Of a stretch of 64,000 nt of DNA, positions 37,651 through 47,989 are shown one piece after another (positions within the stretch are counted from its first letter, which is position 1; every line of letters starts with the position of its first letter). A program made the translations under genes and the position numbers. Origin of the DNA: Ww85 sp963745765 (GTDB lineage: Bacteria; Desulfobacterota; Desulfobulbia; Desulfobulbales; Desulfocapsaceae); NCBI GenBank assembly GCA_963745765.1, contig CAVUYQ010000023.1:41083-105082 (forward strand), read 5' to 3'. A model generated the notes under the pieces. The model ran no database searches. It saw only the letters and a list, made by a program, of their open reading frames with translations, and had not been told where the DNA came from.

Positions 37651-40227
37651 ATGTTATCCGCGCCTCAAAGATCCTTGATTATCCAGCGGTTGCTTCCCCT
37701 GCTTGCGCTCACATTCTTTATCCTGGCCCTGTGGGTGCTGCATGATGCCCTGCGTCAGTTTCACTACCATCAACTCATAGAACAACTAAGAGCGATCAAG
37801 CCCGCACATATCCTGGCCGCAGCAGCCTTGACTGCCGTGAACTATATAGTACTGACTTTATACGACCAGCTGGCGATCATCTACATCCGTCACCCCTTGC
37901 CCGCCGGCAAAGTTACACTTGCTTCCTTTATCAGTTATGCCTTCAGCAACACCATCGGCCTGTCGCTCCTCACTGCCGGATCGATCCGCTACCGCCTCTA
38001 CTCTGCCTGGGGGTTATCGACCGAAGAAATTGCCAGGCTGGTGTCTTTTACCACCCTGACGTTCTGGCTGGGGATTCTCACGGTCGGCAGTGTGGTGTTG
38101 ATCAGTGAACCGATGACTGTACCACTTGTACCGCTTATGGAGAAAATTGGAATACATTCGGCCCGCCCGCTGGGACTGCTATTTGGTGCGCTGGTTGCCA
38201 GCTACCTGGTCGTCGTTTTCTTCCGCAGGAATCCCTTCCACGTCAGGAACTGGGACATCCATCTCCCTTCAGTTCGTCTTACCGGCGCGCAAATACTGGT
38301 CGGTTCGCTCGATTGGAGCCTTGCCGGCTGTATCCTCTTCATCCTGCTTTCGGAACAGGCTGATTTATCATTTTCCCATTTTCTCGGAGTTTATCTCTTA
38401 GCCCAGATTGTCGCCCTTATCAGCCATGTTCCCGGGGGCCTGGGAGTCTTTGAATCAATAATGCTCATCTCATTTCCGGAAATCCCGGCTGATGCACTTC
38501 TGAGCTCGATGTTGATCTATCGCGGCATCTACTATTTGCTGCCTCTTTCCCTGGCAGCGATCCTCCTTGCCGTCAATGAACTGCAGCAGAAAAAATCCCT
38601 GGTTGTCAAAGTCGTCCAGCAAGCGGACCGCTGGTGGGGCGTGATGATCCCTCCCCTGCTGGCGGCCACGACGCTGACGAGCGGCGCTATACTCCTTTTT
38701 TCAGGGGCTACGCCGGCGGTGCCTGACCGCTTGCAATGGCTGAATGAATTTCTGCCCCTGTCCCTCATCGAAATTTCCCACTTTCTCGGCAGCCTGGTGG
38801 GTGTCTGCCTGCTCTTTTTGGCAAGAGGGCTGGTGCTCCGGCTTGATGCCGCCTATGTTTTCACCTCCTTTCTCCTCGCAACGGGCTGCCTTCTCTCGCT
38901 GCTCAAGGGGGTGGACTACGAGGAGGCTCTGCTTCTTGGCTTGATGCTGGCTGCCCTGCTCCCCTGCCGAAGACATTTTTACCGGCGGGCGTCACTGTTC
39001 AGCGAGCCCTTCAGTTTTAACTGGATCGTTTTGGTCCTGCTGGTAGTAATCAGTTCGCTCTGGTTGGGTTTATTCTCCTACAAACACATCGGCTATTCAT
39101 CCGAGCTCTGGTGGCATTTTGCCTTGAGAGGTGATGCTCCCAGATTTCTGCGGGCAGCCGTGGGAATGACAAGTGTGCTCCTGATTTTTGCTTTGTCCAG
39201 GCTCTTCAGACCGGCCACCAGTGATCCCGGGCAGCCGGGTGAAGCTGAGTTGCAACTTGCCAAGCGTATCGTCAATCTATCACCGCTCACCATGCCGAAC
39301 CTCGCCTTGCTTGGCGACAAGGCCCTGCTCTTCGACGATCAACAAAATAGTTTTATTATGTATGGGGTGGCAGGTCGTTCCTGGATCGCCCTGGGTGACC
39401 CGGTTGGTTCTCCCGAAGTGGCTCGCGGACTGGCATGGAAATTTCGGGAAATGGTCCAGAGAAATGGAGGCCAGACCGTCTTTTACGAAGTCAGTACCAG
39501 CATGCTTCATGTCTATCTGGATATGGGGCTGACCCTCCTGAAGCTTGGAGAGGAGGCCAGTGTGCCGCTGCCGGATTTTTCTCTGAAAGGCAAAAAGAGG
39601 AGCGATCTGCGCTATATCCATCACCGTCTTGAAAAGGATGGGTGCAGCTTCGAAGTGTTGCCTGCTGATCTGGTTCCGGAGATACTGCCGGATCTGGCCA
39701 GGATTTCTAATGCCTGGCTGCAAGAGAAGAACACCCGGGAGAAAGGTTTCTCCCTTGGTACCTTTGATGAAAAATACCTCCTGAATTTCCCGGTGGCAGT
39801 TGTGAAACAGCAGGATCGAATTATCGCCTTTGCCAACCTGTGGCAGGGTGCGAACAAACAGGAACTGTCGCTTGACCTGATGCGCTTTGCAGCTGAGGCA
39901 CCTCGCAGTGTCATGGATTACCTGTTTATCAACATGATGGTATGGGGAAGAGAGCAGGGCTACCAGTCTTTTGACCTGGGTATGGCTCCCCTCTCCGGCC
40001 TGGAAAATCGCCCTTTTGCACCTCTCTGGCATAGAATTGGTTCAGTAATCTTCAGCCATGGCGAGCATTTCTATAATTTTGAGGGCTTGCGCGGCTATAA
40101 GGAAAAATACAACCCGATCTGGGAGCCCCGTTACCTGGCCTGTCCGGGAGGCTTTGCCCTGCCGCAGATCCTCCTCAATATTACCGCCCTCATCAGTGGG
40201 GGCATCAAAGGAATTGTAGCCAAGTAA
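37651..40227 (+). CDS. mprF: MprF-type phosphatidylglycerol lysyl/alanyltransferase with flippase domain
   Basis: The 858-residue protein has an N-terminal multi-membrane flippase region (about 14 segments up to residue ~520; note ISYAFSNTIGLSLLTAGSIRYR and HVPGGLGVFES) and a cytosolic synthase domain of the GNAT-like fold (about 540-850; FDDQQNSFIMYGVAGRSWIA, then MAPLSGLENRPFAPLWHRIG). MprF transfers an amino acid from aminoacyl-tRNA to phosphatidylglycerol and flips the product, lowering surface charge and giving resistance to cationic peptides. The amino acid used cannot be read from sequence by eye. An RND pair follows on the same strand, which fits an envelope-defence block. Confidence 0.9.
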   Translation: MLSAPQRSLIIQRLLPLLALTFFILALWVLHDALRQFHYHQLIEQLRAIKPAHILAAAALTAVNYIVLTLYDQLAIIYIRHPLPAGKVTLASFISYAFSNTIGLSLLTAGSIRYRLYSAWGLSTEEIARLVSFTTLTFWLGILTVGSVVLISEPMTVPLVPLMEKIGIHSARPLGLLFGALVASYLVVVFFRRNPFHVRNWDIHLPSVRLTGAQILVGSLDWSLAGCILFILLSEQADLSFSHFLGVYLLAQIVALISHVPGGLGVFESIMLISFPEIPADALLSSMLIYRGIYYLLPLSLAAILLAVNELQQKKSLVVKVVQQADRWWGVMIPPLLAATTLTSGAILLFSGATPAVPDRLQWLNEFLPLSLIEISHFLGSLVGVCLLFLARGLVLRLDAAYVFTSFLLATGCLLSLLKGVDYEEALLLGLMLAALLPCRRHFYRRASLFSEPFSFNWIVLVLLVVISSLWLGLFSYKHIGYSSELWWHFALRGDAPRFLRAAVGMTSVLLIFALSRLFRPATSDPGQPGEAELQLAKRIVNLSPLTMPNLALLGDKALLFDDQQNSFIMYGVAGRSWIALGDPVGSPEVARGLAWKFREMVQRNGGQTVFYEVSTSMLHVYLDMGLTLLKLGEEASVPLPDFSLKGKKRSDLRYIHHRLEKDGCSFEVLPADLVPEILPDLARISNAWLQEKNTREKGFSLGTFDEKYLLNFPVAVVKQQDRIIAFANLWQGANKQELSLDLMRFAAEAPRSVMDYLFINMMVWGREQGYQSFDLGMAPLSGLENRPFAPLWHRIGSVIFSHGEHFYNFEGLRGYKEKYNPIWEPRYLACPGGFALPQILLNITALISGGIKGIVAK

Positions 40228-40409
40228 CATCAGCGGCATGGAATGATCGAAACCCCGGAGTCCACCCGGAAGCTTCACCAGTGAAATAAAAAAAGATTAT
40301 GTTTTAAGATACTTTTTAAACGGTTGGCCACCAGTTATCTTTGAGTGATTATATCATCAGGTGTTTGATAAACCGGCAGGAACGGGTATTTTTCGAGGAT
40401 CTAATTAAT

Positions 40410-41540
40410 ATGAAAAAAGCAATTTTCCTGACCCTTCTGGGTCTGATTATAATAGTTGGCGCACTGGCCGGCATCAAGGCCCTGCAGATCCGGGCAATGA
40501 TCGATAAGGGTAAAGAATATGTAGCCCCACCGGAAATCGTCACAGCCACCCCGGTTGCACGAGATTCCTGGGAGACATTGCTTACTGCGGTTGGCTCCCT
40601 GAACGCGGTACAAGGCGTGACGATAACCGCCGAGGTTACCGGCAAAGTGGTTGATATCGCTTTCGAATCGGGCTCCCGGGTCAAGGCGGGGGAACTGCTG
40701 GTCCAGCAGGACATTTCCGTCGAAGAGGCCCTGCTTCGTTCGGCTGAGTCAGCGGCGGAGTTAGATCGTCTGGAGTTCGACCGAACGAAAAAACTGCTGG
40801 CCAATAATGTCGTCTCTCAATCTGATTTTGACAATGCCAAAGCCCAGTTCACCCAGGCCCGGGCCCAGGCAGACAATATTAGAGCCGTGATCGCCAAGAA
40901 AACCATTCGCGCCCCTTTTACCGGCCGTCTGGGAATTCGCCAGATCAATCTCGGCCAGGTCATCAACGACGGCCAGGCCATTGTCGCCTTGCAGTCTCTC
41001 GATCCTATCTATGTCAACTTTTCCCTGCCCCAGCAGATGCTGGCAATGATCCGCACTGGCCTCCCGGTCCGGGTAACCTCCGATGCCCTGCCGGATCAGG
41101 TTGTTACCTGCACGATTACCGCTATTAGCCCGGAGGTGGATACCGCCACCCGCAATATTCGCCTGCAGGCGACACTTGCCAACCCTGATGAGAAATTACG
41201 CTCCGGCATGTATGTCAATGTGGCTGTAGTCTTGCCGGCCAGGGAAGAGGTGTTGACTATTCCGGCCACATCTGTGCTCTATGCACCTTACAGTGACTCG
41301 GTTTTCGTCATCGAAGACAAGAAGGCTGAAAATGGCCCGGCGGCAGGCAAAGTCGTCCGTCAGCAATTCGTGCGTCTTGGGGAAAAACGGGGCGACTTTG
41401 TTGCCGTTATCTCCGGTATAAAAGCCTCTGAGAGCGTGGTGAGTACCGGTGCCTTCAAGCTTCGCAACGGTCAGGAAGTCAAAATCGACAACACCCTTGC
41501 TCCGACTTTCAAACTGGCCCCGAAGCCTGATGAGAATTAG
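40410..41540 (+). CDS. RND membrane-fusion protein (second system)
   Basis: A 376-residue periplasmic adaptor with one N-terminal anchor (MKKAIFLTLLGLIIIVGALAG) and no lipobox. It carries lipoyl half-motifs (GKVVDIAFESGSRVKAGELL and IRAPFTGRLGIRQINLGQ), a short hairpin and beta-barrel (DPIYVNFSLPQQ, LRSGMYVNV). The order matches MexE/AcrA-type adaptors. I start it at ATG 40410 because the anchor then begins at residue 4; the frame is open 23 codons upstream. The pump gene starts 2 bases after the stop, so the two are translated together. No outer-membrane factor gene follows. Confidence 0.9.
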   Translation: MKKAIFLTLLGLIIIVGALAGIKALQIRAMIDKGKEYVAPPEIVTATPVARDSWETLLTAVGSLNAVQGVTITAEVTGKVVDIAFESGSRVKAGELLVQQDISVEEALLRSAESAAELDRLEFDRTKKLLANNVVSQSDFDNAKAQFTQARAQADNIRAVIAKKTIRAPFTGRLGIRQINLGQVINDGQAIVALQSLDPIYVNFSLPQQMLAMIRTGLPVRVTSDALPDQVVTCTITAISPEVDTATRNIRLQATLANPDEKLRSGMYVNVAVVLPAREEVLTIPATSVLYAPYSDSVFVIEDKKAENGPAAGKVVRQQFVRLGEKRGDFVAVISGIKASESVVSTGAFKLRNGQEVKIDNTLAPTFKLAPKPDEN

Positions 41541-41542
41541 CC

Positions 41543-44500
41543 ATGAAATTTACCGATATTTTCATTCGCCGCCCTGTCCTGGCACTGGTCATCAGCTTCC
41601 TGATCATCATTGCCGGACTACAGGCCATTCACTCCCTGAACGTACGCCAGTATCCCCGGAGTGATAATGCAGTAGTGACCGTTACCACAGCCTATGTCGG
41701 AGCCAGTGCCGAACTGGTGCGCGGTTTCATTACCAGCCCCATGGAACGTGCTATTGCCGCCGCTGACGGCATTGACTACCTGGAGTCCAAAAGCAGCCAG
41801 GGACTCTCCACCATCAATGCCCGGCTGAGAATTAACTACGACCCGATTAAGGCCCTCTCCGAGATCAGCTCAAAAGTGGACCAGGTGCGCGGGGATCTCC
41901 CTCCGGAGGCAGAAGTTCCAGTCATCAATGTTGAATCGGCAGACAGCCAGTTCGCTTCCGCCTATCTGAGCTTTACCTCCGATGTTCTCCAGCAGAATCA
42001 AATGACCGACTACCTGGTTCGTGTTGTCCAGCCACGGCTGTCCGCTCTCGAGGGCATACAGCGAGCCGACATCCTGGGGGGAAGGACTTTTGCCATGCGT
42101 ATCTGGCTCAAGCCCGACCGGATGGCTGCCTACAATATCAGCCCGGTGCAGATACGCGAGGCCCTCGTCTCCAATAATTTTTTAGCTGCCGTAGGTCGCA
42201 CGAAAGGTTCGCTGATCCAGGTCAACCTGACCACCAATACCGATCTGCAATCGGTCAGGGAATTCAAACAGATGGTGCTCCGGGAAAAAGACGGGGCTGT
42301 CATACGGCTGGAGGATATCGCCGATGTCGTCCTCGGTGCCGAAGATTACGATACGGAGGTGCGATTTTCCGGACAGGCGGCGGTCTTCATGGGTATCTGG
42401 CCTCTGCCGAATGCCAACTCCCTGGACGTGATCAAACGTGTGCGCAATGAAATGGCTGCTATCTCCAAACAGCTGCCCAATGGGTTGGAGGGTCGCATCG
42501 CCTATGACGGTACCGCCTATATCGATAACGCCATTCAGGAGGTGATCAAGACGCTGAGTGAAACCCTGCTTATCGTTGTCGTCATTATTTTTCTTTTCCT
42601 CGGGTCGATGCGGGCGGCAATCATTCCCGTTATCGTTATCCCCATGTCCCTGATCGGTGCGATATTCCTCATGCAGGTGTTCGGTTTTACCATCAACCTG
42701 CTCACCCTGCTGGCAGTGGTGCTCTCGGTAGGTCTGGTGGTGGACGACGCCATCGTGGTAGTGGAAAACGTCGAACGCCACCTCAGCGAGGGACAATCAC
42801 CAATGCAGGCAGCCATACTCGGTGCCCGTGAACTGGTTAAACCGCTGATCTCCATGACAACAACCCTTGCCGCTGTCTATGCACCGATCGGCTTGCAGGG
42901 CGGTCTGACCGGCTCTCTCTTTCGGGAATTTGCCTTTACCCTGGCAGGAGCTGTGCTCATCTCAGGCATTGTCGCCTTAACGCTCTCGCCTATGATGGCC
43001 TCACGACTGCTCAAGGCGGGCATGACCGAACATGGTTTTGCCGGGAAAATCGAACGTGATTTTAAAAAAATTCGCAATCTCTACGCAAGGTTACTGAACA
43101 AAACACTCAACGCCAGACCAGCCGTCTACATGGTCTGGATCCTGGTGACTCTCTGCACCATTCCGATGTTTACCATGTCGGCGAAAGAACTGGCACCTAC
43201 TGAGGATCAGGGAGTTATTTTCGGTATTCTGGATGCAGCCGCCAACTCTACCCTCGACCAGACAAGTCACTATGCGGCGGCGGTCAATAAGGCTTTTTTG
43301 AGCGTACCGGAAACCCAGTTTGTCTTCCAGATAACCTTCCCCTCCTCCGGCTTTGGCGGCATGGTGGTCAAACCGTGGCAGCAGCGGGAGCGCACTATTT
43401 TTCAAATCATGCCCGAAGTACAGCAGAAGCTGCATGGCATTACCGGCATTCGTATGTTCCCGGTACTGCCTCCTGCCCTGCCCGGCGGCGGGCAGTTTCC
43501 AGTGGAATTCATCCTGGCCTCAACCGCCGAATCGGAACAGATTCTCAGTTTTGCCAACGAGATCCAGTTAGCTGCCATGAAAAGCGGCATGTTCGCCTTT
43601 CCACCCCTTATCGATGTCAAGATAGATCAACCCCAATCGGAGTTGGTCTTTGACCGGGACATGGTGGCCGACCTGGGACTCAATCTGCAACAGGTGGGTG
43701 CTGATCTGGCCTCCATGGTCGGTGGAAATTTTGTCAACCGCTTCAATATAGGCGGGCGAAGTTATAAGGTTATCCCGCAGATCCAGCGCATGGACAGGCT
43801 CAATCCGGACCAGTTACGCAACATCTATGTCACGGGTGGAAGCGGTCAGATGGTGCCTCTCAGTACCATCGCTACCATCAAGGACAGCACCGTACCGCGC
43901 TCCCTCAACCGTTTTCAGCAACTGAATGCAGTCAAGATAAGCGGGGTGGCAATACGGCCTCTGGATCAAGCCCTGCGCTTTCTGGAAGGTGAAGCTGCGA
44001 AAATCCTTCCCCGTGGATATGCCATTGATTACACTGGTGAATCCCGCCAGCTGCGTAAAGAGGGGAATAAATTTATCCGGGCCTTTGCCCTGGCGGTGGT
44101 TTTAATATTCCTGGTGCTGGCAGCCCAGTTCAATAGTTTCCGCGATCCTTTCGTTATCCTGGCCGGATCAGTCCCGCTGGCTATGTTCGGAGCCATGATT
44201 TTCACCTTCCTGAAGATGCCTGACCCCAACGTTGCTTTCTGGACCCACGGTTGGACTACCACCATGAACATCTACTCCCAGGTTGGACTGGTCACGCTGG
44301 TTGGCTTGATATCAAAAAACGGTATTCTTATTGTAGAGTTTGCCAACAAACTGCAGATGCAGGGCATTGCCAAGAGGGAAGCGGTGCATGAAGCAGCCAG
44401 CATCAGACTGCGACCGATTCTGATGACCACCGGAGCGACTATCGCCGGCCATTTCCCGTTAACCCTGGTCACCGGTGCCGGCGCGGCGGCACGCAACTCG

Positions 44501-44692
44501 ATCGGTCTGGTACTGGTTGGAGGCATGGCTATTGGCACGCTGTTTACACTTTTCGTCATTCCATCCATCTATATGCTGGTCGCAAGTGACAAATCAGCAC
44601 TTCAAAACAACAGCCTGACATCGCCACTAAATCCTCCCCCTGCAGCGACTGCAGGGGGATTGTCAGATGACCACGAGAGCAAGGTACACTGA
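41543..44692 (+). CDS. RND efflux pump, HAE1 type (second system)
   Basis: The 1049-residue pump shows FIRRPVLALVISFLIIIAGL at the N-terminus and the proton-relay aspartates in GLVVDDAIVVVENVERHL. The C-terminal half contains TLVGLISKNGILIVEFANK. Family members expel multiple drugs, dyes or solvents. The frame is intact. The last ~20 codons contain a strong hairpin (44635-44659) rich in Pro and Ala codons, so the original C-terminus may have been extended by a palindromic insertion. It would need an outer-membrane factor from elsewhere; the one at 24 kb is frameshifted. Confidence 0.94.
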   Translation: MKFTDIFIRRPVLALVISFLIIIAGLQAIHSLNVRQYPRSDNAVVTVTTAYVGASAELVRGFITSPMERAIAAADGIDYLESKSSQGLSTINARLRINYDPIKALSEISSKVDQVRGDLPPEAEVPVINVESADSQFASAYLSFTSDVLQQNQMTDYLVRVVQPRLSALEGIQRADILGGRTFAMRIWLKPDRMAAYNISPVQIREALVSNNFLAAVGRTKGSLIQVNLTTNTDLQSVREFKQMVLREKDGAVIRLEDIADVVLGAEDYDTEVRFSGQAAVFMGIWPLPNANSLDVIKRVRNEMAAISKQLPNGLEGRIAYDGTAYIDNAIQEVIKTLSETLLIVVVIIFLFLGSMRAAIIPVIVIPMSLIGAIFLMQVFGFTINLLTLLAVVLSVGLVVDDAIVVVENVERHLSEGQSPMQAAILGARELVKPLISMTTTLAAVYAPIGLQGGLTGSLFREFAFTLAGAVLISGIVALTLSPMMASRLLKAGMTEHGFAGKIERDFKKIRNLYARLLNKTLNARPAVYMVWILVTLCTIPMFTMSAKELAPTEDQGVIFGILDAAANSTLDQTSHYAAAVNKAFLSVPETQFVFQITFPSSGFGGMVVKPWQQRERTIFQIMPEVQQKLHGITGIRMFPVLPPALPGGGQFPVEFILASTAESEQILSFANEIQLAAMKSGMFAFPPLIDVKIDQPQSELVFDRDMVADLGLNLQQVGADLASMVGGNFVNRFNIGGRSYKVIPQIQRMDRLNPDQLRNIYVTGGSGQMVPLSTIATIKDSTVPRSLNRFQQLNAVKISGVAIRPLDQALRFLEGEAAKILPRGYAIDYTGESRQLRKEGNKFIRAFALAVVLIFLVLAAQFNSFRDPFVILAGSVPLAMFGAMIFTFLKMPDPNVAFWTHGWTTTMNIYSQVGLVTLVGLISKNGILIVEFANKLQMQGIAKREAVHEAASIRLRPILMTTGATIAGHFPLTLVTGAGAAARNSIGLVLVGGMAIGTLFTLFVIPSIYMLVASDKSALQNNSLTSPLNPPPAATAGGLSDDHESKVH
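44635..44659 (+). repeat. 11-bp hairpin inside the 3' end of the second RND pump gene
   Basis: TCCCCCTGCAG (44635-44645), loop CGA, CTGCAGGGGGA (44649-44659) pair perfectly. The hairpin is within coding sequence, 33 bases before the stop. It may work as a processing or termination structure, or be a palindromic repeat that inserted in frame. Confidence 0.6.
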
Positions 44693-45021
44693 TCGAGAAA
44701 AATACAAAGATCGGGCGAAAAGGTTATTATTCAAGGTAGCCATATACAAGAGCGTGATTATTCTTACCCGAGGAATCGTGAAGGTCACGAAATGATTGCC
44801 TATGCTCAGAAATAAAATCACAAAATCTTGTAGGTGTCGGAGAAGAGAATGATGCTTGTTTCTTCAGATAAAAAGAGCTTTTTACTATTTTTCAACGCTG
44901 TTTTATTCGCCTGTTCACCATGCTGCACAACGTTCTCGGATTGCCGCAAACGAGGGGGTTGTCCTGTCCGGGTTTTTTCAGAAGGCTCTCGACAATGCAT
45001 AACTTCAATGACAAGAACAAT
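44693..45021. other. Intergenic region with a half operator and a possible element end
   Basis: TTATTCAA followed by GGTAGCC at 44727-44741 matches the right half of the palindromes at 11 kb and 58 kb. GTGTCGGAGAA at 44834-44844 equals the terminal repeat core of the element at 50.55 kb and could be an abandoned end of it. No gene is supported here. Confidence 0.4.
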
Positions 45022-45150
45022 GTGCTGAATTTTTATGCCGGGAACAGGTACATAGTAGATTATCCGCATCCAGAAAAATAAGACTGAGCGAACTGTAATA
45101 GTAAGATGAAAATAATAACGAAAAATATTTATCTGTTAATAAGACAGGGA
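45022..45150 (+). repeat. Diverged tandem duplication in the uspA leader, copy 1
   Basis: This block runs from GTGCTGAATTTTTATGC to AAGACAGGGA. It aligns with 45188-45320 with shared islands GTGCT, TTTTATGC, GGAACAGG, GCATCCAG, TAAGACTG, AGATG and GACAGGGA in the same order. Spacing between equivalent points is about 166-170 bases. Confidence 0.65.
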
Positions 45151-45187
45151 AAATTTACTTGACCGTCCCAGGCAGGTTGTAAATGTT

Positions 45188-45320
45188 GTGCTAAAGTTTT
45201 ATGCTAGGAACAGGCGACCGAATAGATTCCTGGCATCCAGTGAATTAAGACTGGCGCGGCGGTAGCAGTGAGATGCAAAAAATAGAGAAAAAATGACTTA
45301 TCCAACTAATCCGACAGGGA
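45188..45320 (+). repeat. Diverged tandem duplication in the uspA leader, copy 2
   Basis: The second copy ends 8 bases before the uspA start codon and provides the ribosome site (GGGAGAAG). Copy 1 has lost its coding part. Either a whole leader-plus-gene unit was duplicated and decayed, or the leader itself is a functional repeated RNA. Confidence 0.65.
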
Positions 45321-45328
45321 GAAGAACA

Positions 45329-45797
45329 ATGAAAAAAATCCAACAAATTGCCGTACCTGTTGATTTTTCAAAGAGCACCAAAAAACTGGTTGAGTACGCT
45401 ATTTATATGGCTGACAAACTTTCAGCGGTGATTCATTTCGTTCATGTTGTTGCTGACTATCCCGAAGATGCCATGATAGGTGCGCCGTTTGCCCAGGAAT
45501 ATCAGGAAAAAGCCTTCGCCACTTCGCAGGAAAAAATGGCTAACCTTGCCCTCAGTTCCCAGAAAACATGTCCGGGCTGCACCGGAGAGGTTGTTTACGG
45601 AGATCCCGTCGACCAGATTATCGAGTTTGCCGGGAACAAGAATGCAGACCTGACTCATTATCAGTACTCATGGCGCCAAGGGCTTGGAGAAGATTCTGCT
45701 TGGCAGTGTGGCCGAACGGGTTTTGAAAGGTGCTCACTGTCCTGTCCTGATCATTAATCCTTTTAAAAAGTTGCAATCTGACCAGTATCATCTGTAA
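45329..45797 (+). CDS. Universal stress protein UspA family, frameshifted
   Basis: The first 107 codons encode a standard UspA N-terminus (QIAVPVDFSKSTKKLVEYA, then GDPVDQIIEFAGNKNADL). At 45646-45656 the frame shifts. The rest of the family signature, LIISTHGAKGLEKILLGSVA and CPVLIINPF, is in the next frame and ends at TAA 45795-45797. Deleting one A in GACCTGACTCATT restores NADLLIISTHG, the exact ATP-binding block. So one extra base separates an intact gene of about 155 residues from a broken one. GGGAGAAG precedes ATG 45329. It is followed by ftsH and an H+-ATPase gene, both also frameshifted. Confidence 0.85.
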
Positions 45798-46031
45798 AGG
45801 TTCGCCTTCCTGCCTTGATCCTGGATCACTTGAAAGGGCAATCCGGCAAATGAGCGCCTTGTATTTTAATTAACAAGTCTAAACCGCTCAGGAGAACTGC
45901 CTATCAAACATACCGCTCTCTATATGACCAGGTGGCACCTCATTTGAGCGATTGTTGTCCTGTTTCAAGAGCGGCTTCCACCTTTATGCAATTCGCCGAC
46001 GCATTACCTGAGATAAAAGGAGAGAGAAACC

Positions 46032-47958
46032 ATGCCGTCCGATGAAAAAAAAGAATCACAGAAAAACGTCGTGAGTAAACTTCGATCCCTGCTTGGTATT
46101 CAGGATCCTCAAAAGAAGGATTCACTGCCACCACGAACTCATTTCAGCATCTGGTATTTCCTGCTGGTGTTTCTTTTATTTACTTACCTGCAACAATACT
46201 ACCAGTCCCGGAAAATTGAGACGATTCCCTATAGCCAATTTAAACAATACGTCGCTGAAGACAGCCTGAGCGGATTGACCATCAGTCCGGATATGATCAA
46301 CGGAACATTAAAAGGCAAAAAGAATAAACCGAATGAGGAATTTGTCACCATTCGAGTGGCTGATCCCGGACTGGTGAAAGATCTGGATGAGCACAAAGTC
46401 AGTTATTCCGGTCACTATGAAAGTAAATTGTTAAGCAGCGTTCTTTCCTGGCTCATCCCTATCGGTATTTTTTTCCTGATCTGGCGCTTTGCCATGAAGA
46501 AAATGGGGCCGGGGATGGGAGTCATGTCTTTTGGCAAGAGCAAAGCCAAACTATTTGCCGAGAGCGAGATCAAGGTCACCTTCGACGATGTGGCCGGCAT
46601 CGATGAGGCCAAAGAAGAACTCCAGGAAGTTGTTGAATTTTTAAGTACCCCGGAAAAATTTCAGCGGCTGGGCGGGAGAATTCCCAAGGGGGTACTTCTG
46701 GTTGGTCCGCCGGGAACCGGCAAAACACTTTTGGCCCGTGCTGTATCCGGTGAGGCAAAAGTGCCGTTTTTCAGCATCAGCGGGTCCGAGTTTGTGGAAA
46801 TGTTTATTGGTGTCGGGGCCGCACGTGTTCGCGATCTTTTTGCTCAGGCGACCATTCAGGCCCCCTGCATCATCTTCATTGACGAACTGGACGCATTGGG
46901 TAAGGCCCGGGGTGGCAATGTTATGGGTGGACATGACGAACAGGAGCAAACGCTCAATCAGCTTTTAGTTGAAATGGATGGGTTCGAAACCAACAAAGGG
47001 GTCATCATCATGGCCGCCACCAACCGGCCGGAGATATTGGATTCGGCCTTACTCCGCCCGGGCCGCTTCGACCGGCAGATCCTGGTGGATCGGCCGGATA
47101 TCAACGGACGCGAAGCCATCCTGAAAATCCATTGCGAGAATGTGGTCCTGGCACCCGAGATCGATTTTCGCGAAATCGCCGGTCGTACACCGGGCTTTGT
47201 CGGTGCCGACCTGGCCAACATCGTTAATGAAGCGGCGTTGCTGGCCGCCCGTAAAGACAGGAAAACCGTAACATCGGCAGATTTCGATGAAGCTATCGAC
47301 CGAGTGGTTGGTGGACTGCAGAAAAAGGGACGGATGATGAATCCCCAGGAGAAAAAGATTGTCGCCTTTCATGAGTCCGGGCATGCGATTGTGGCGGAAT
47401 CGGTAGAACATGCCGACCCGGTACATAAAATCTCTGTTATTCCCCGAGGCATTGCGGCTCTCGGCTATACCCAGCAGCAACCCACCGAGGATCGTTATCT
47501 GATGACGCGATCTGAGTTGCTGGACCGGCTGGCCGTTCTTTTAGGAGGCCGGGTAGCTGAAGAGCTGGTTTTCGGAGAAATCTCAACCGGCGCCCAAAAC
47601 GATCTGCAGCGGGCAACAGACATAGCCCGCTCCATGGTGACCGAGTATGGCATGAGTGATCGGCTGGGTCTGGTGACCTATGAACAGGCTCGCCAGTCCA
47701 TGTTCCTTCGCGGTGATCATGGCTCCTCCCCGAAAAAGCTACAGCGAAGAAAAAGCCGGCCAGATTGACGAAGAAATCGCCCGGTTCATCGAAGAGGCAC
47801 ATCAGCGGGTACAAGAGATCCTGAGAGGTCATCGAACTGTTTTGGATGAATTGGCCCATCTGCTCTCCCAAAAAGAAATGGTAATGGGTGACGAACTAAG
47901 AACAATGCTGGGCAAAAAAACATCTGAGGAACCTTCAGCAGAGCATCAGATATCATAA
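46032..47958 (+). CDS. ftsH: FtsH-type ATP-dependent zinc metalloprotease, frameshifted near the C-terminus
   Basis: A membrane-anchored AAA+ protease with two membrane segments (about 38-56 and 136-153). Its AAA+ domain has Walker A GPPGTGKT, Walker B IIFIDELDALG, the second region of homology in ATNRPEILDSALLRPGRFD, and the zinc site HESGH near residue 446. The frame shifts at the CCCC run 47728-47731. The usual C-terminal helical part (RKSYSEEKAGQIDEEIARFI through EMVMGDELRTMLGKK) continues in another frame to 47958. As written, the protein loses its last ~75 residues and gains a short unrelated tail; active sites remain. AGGAGAG precedes the ATG. Position next to a proton ATPase suggests a second, stress-specific FtsH. 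Confidence 0.87.
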
Positions 47959-47989
47959 CACCAACGTTGCAAACAGGAGGATACCCAGG

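Noticed and set aside
44834..45028. Possible 64-residue Cys-rich protein after the second RND pump.
   Set aside because: The frame runs into the duplicated leader, has no ribosome site, and other frames are equally open.
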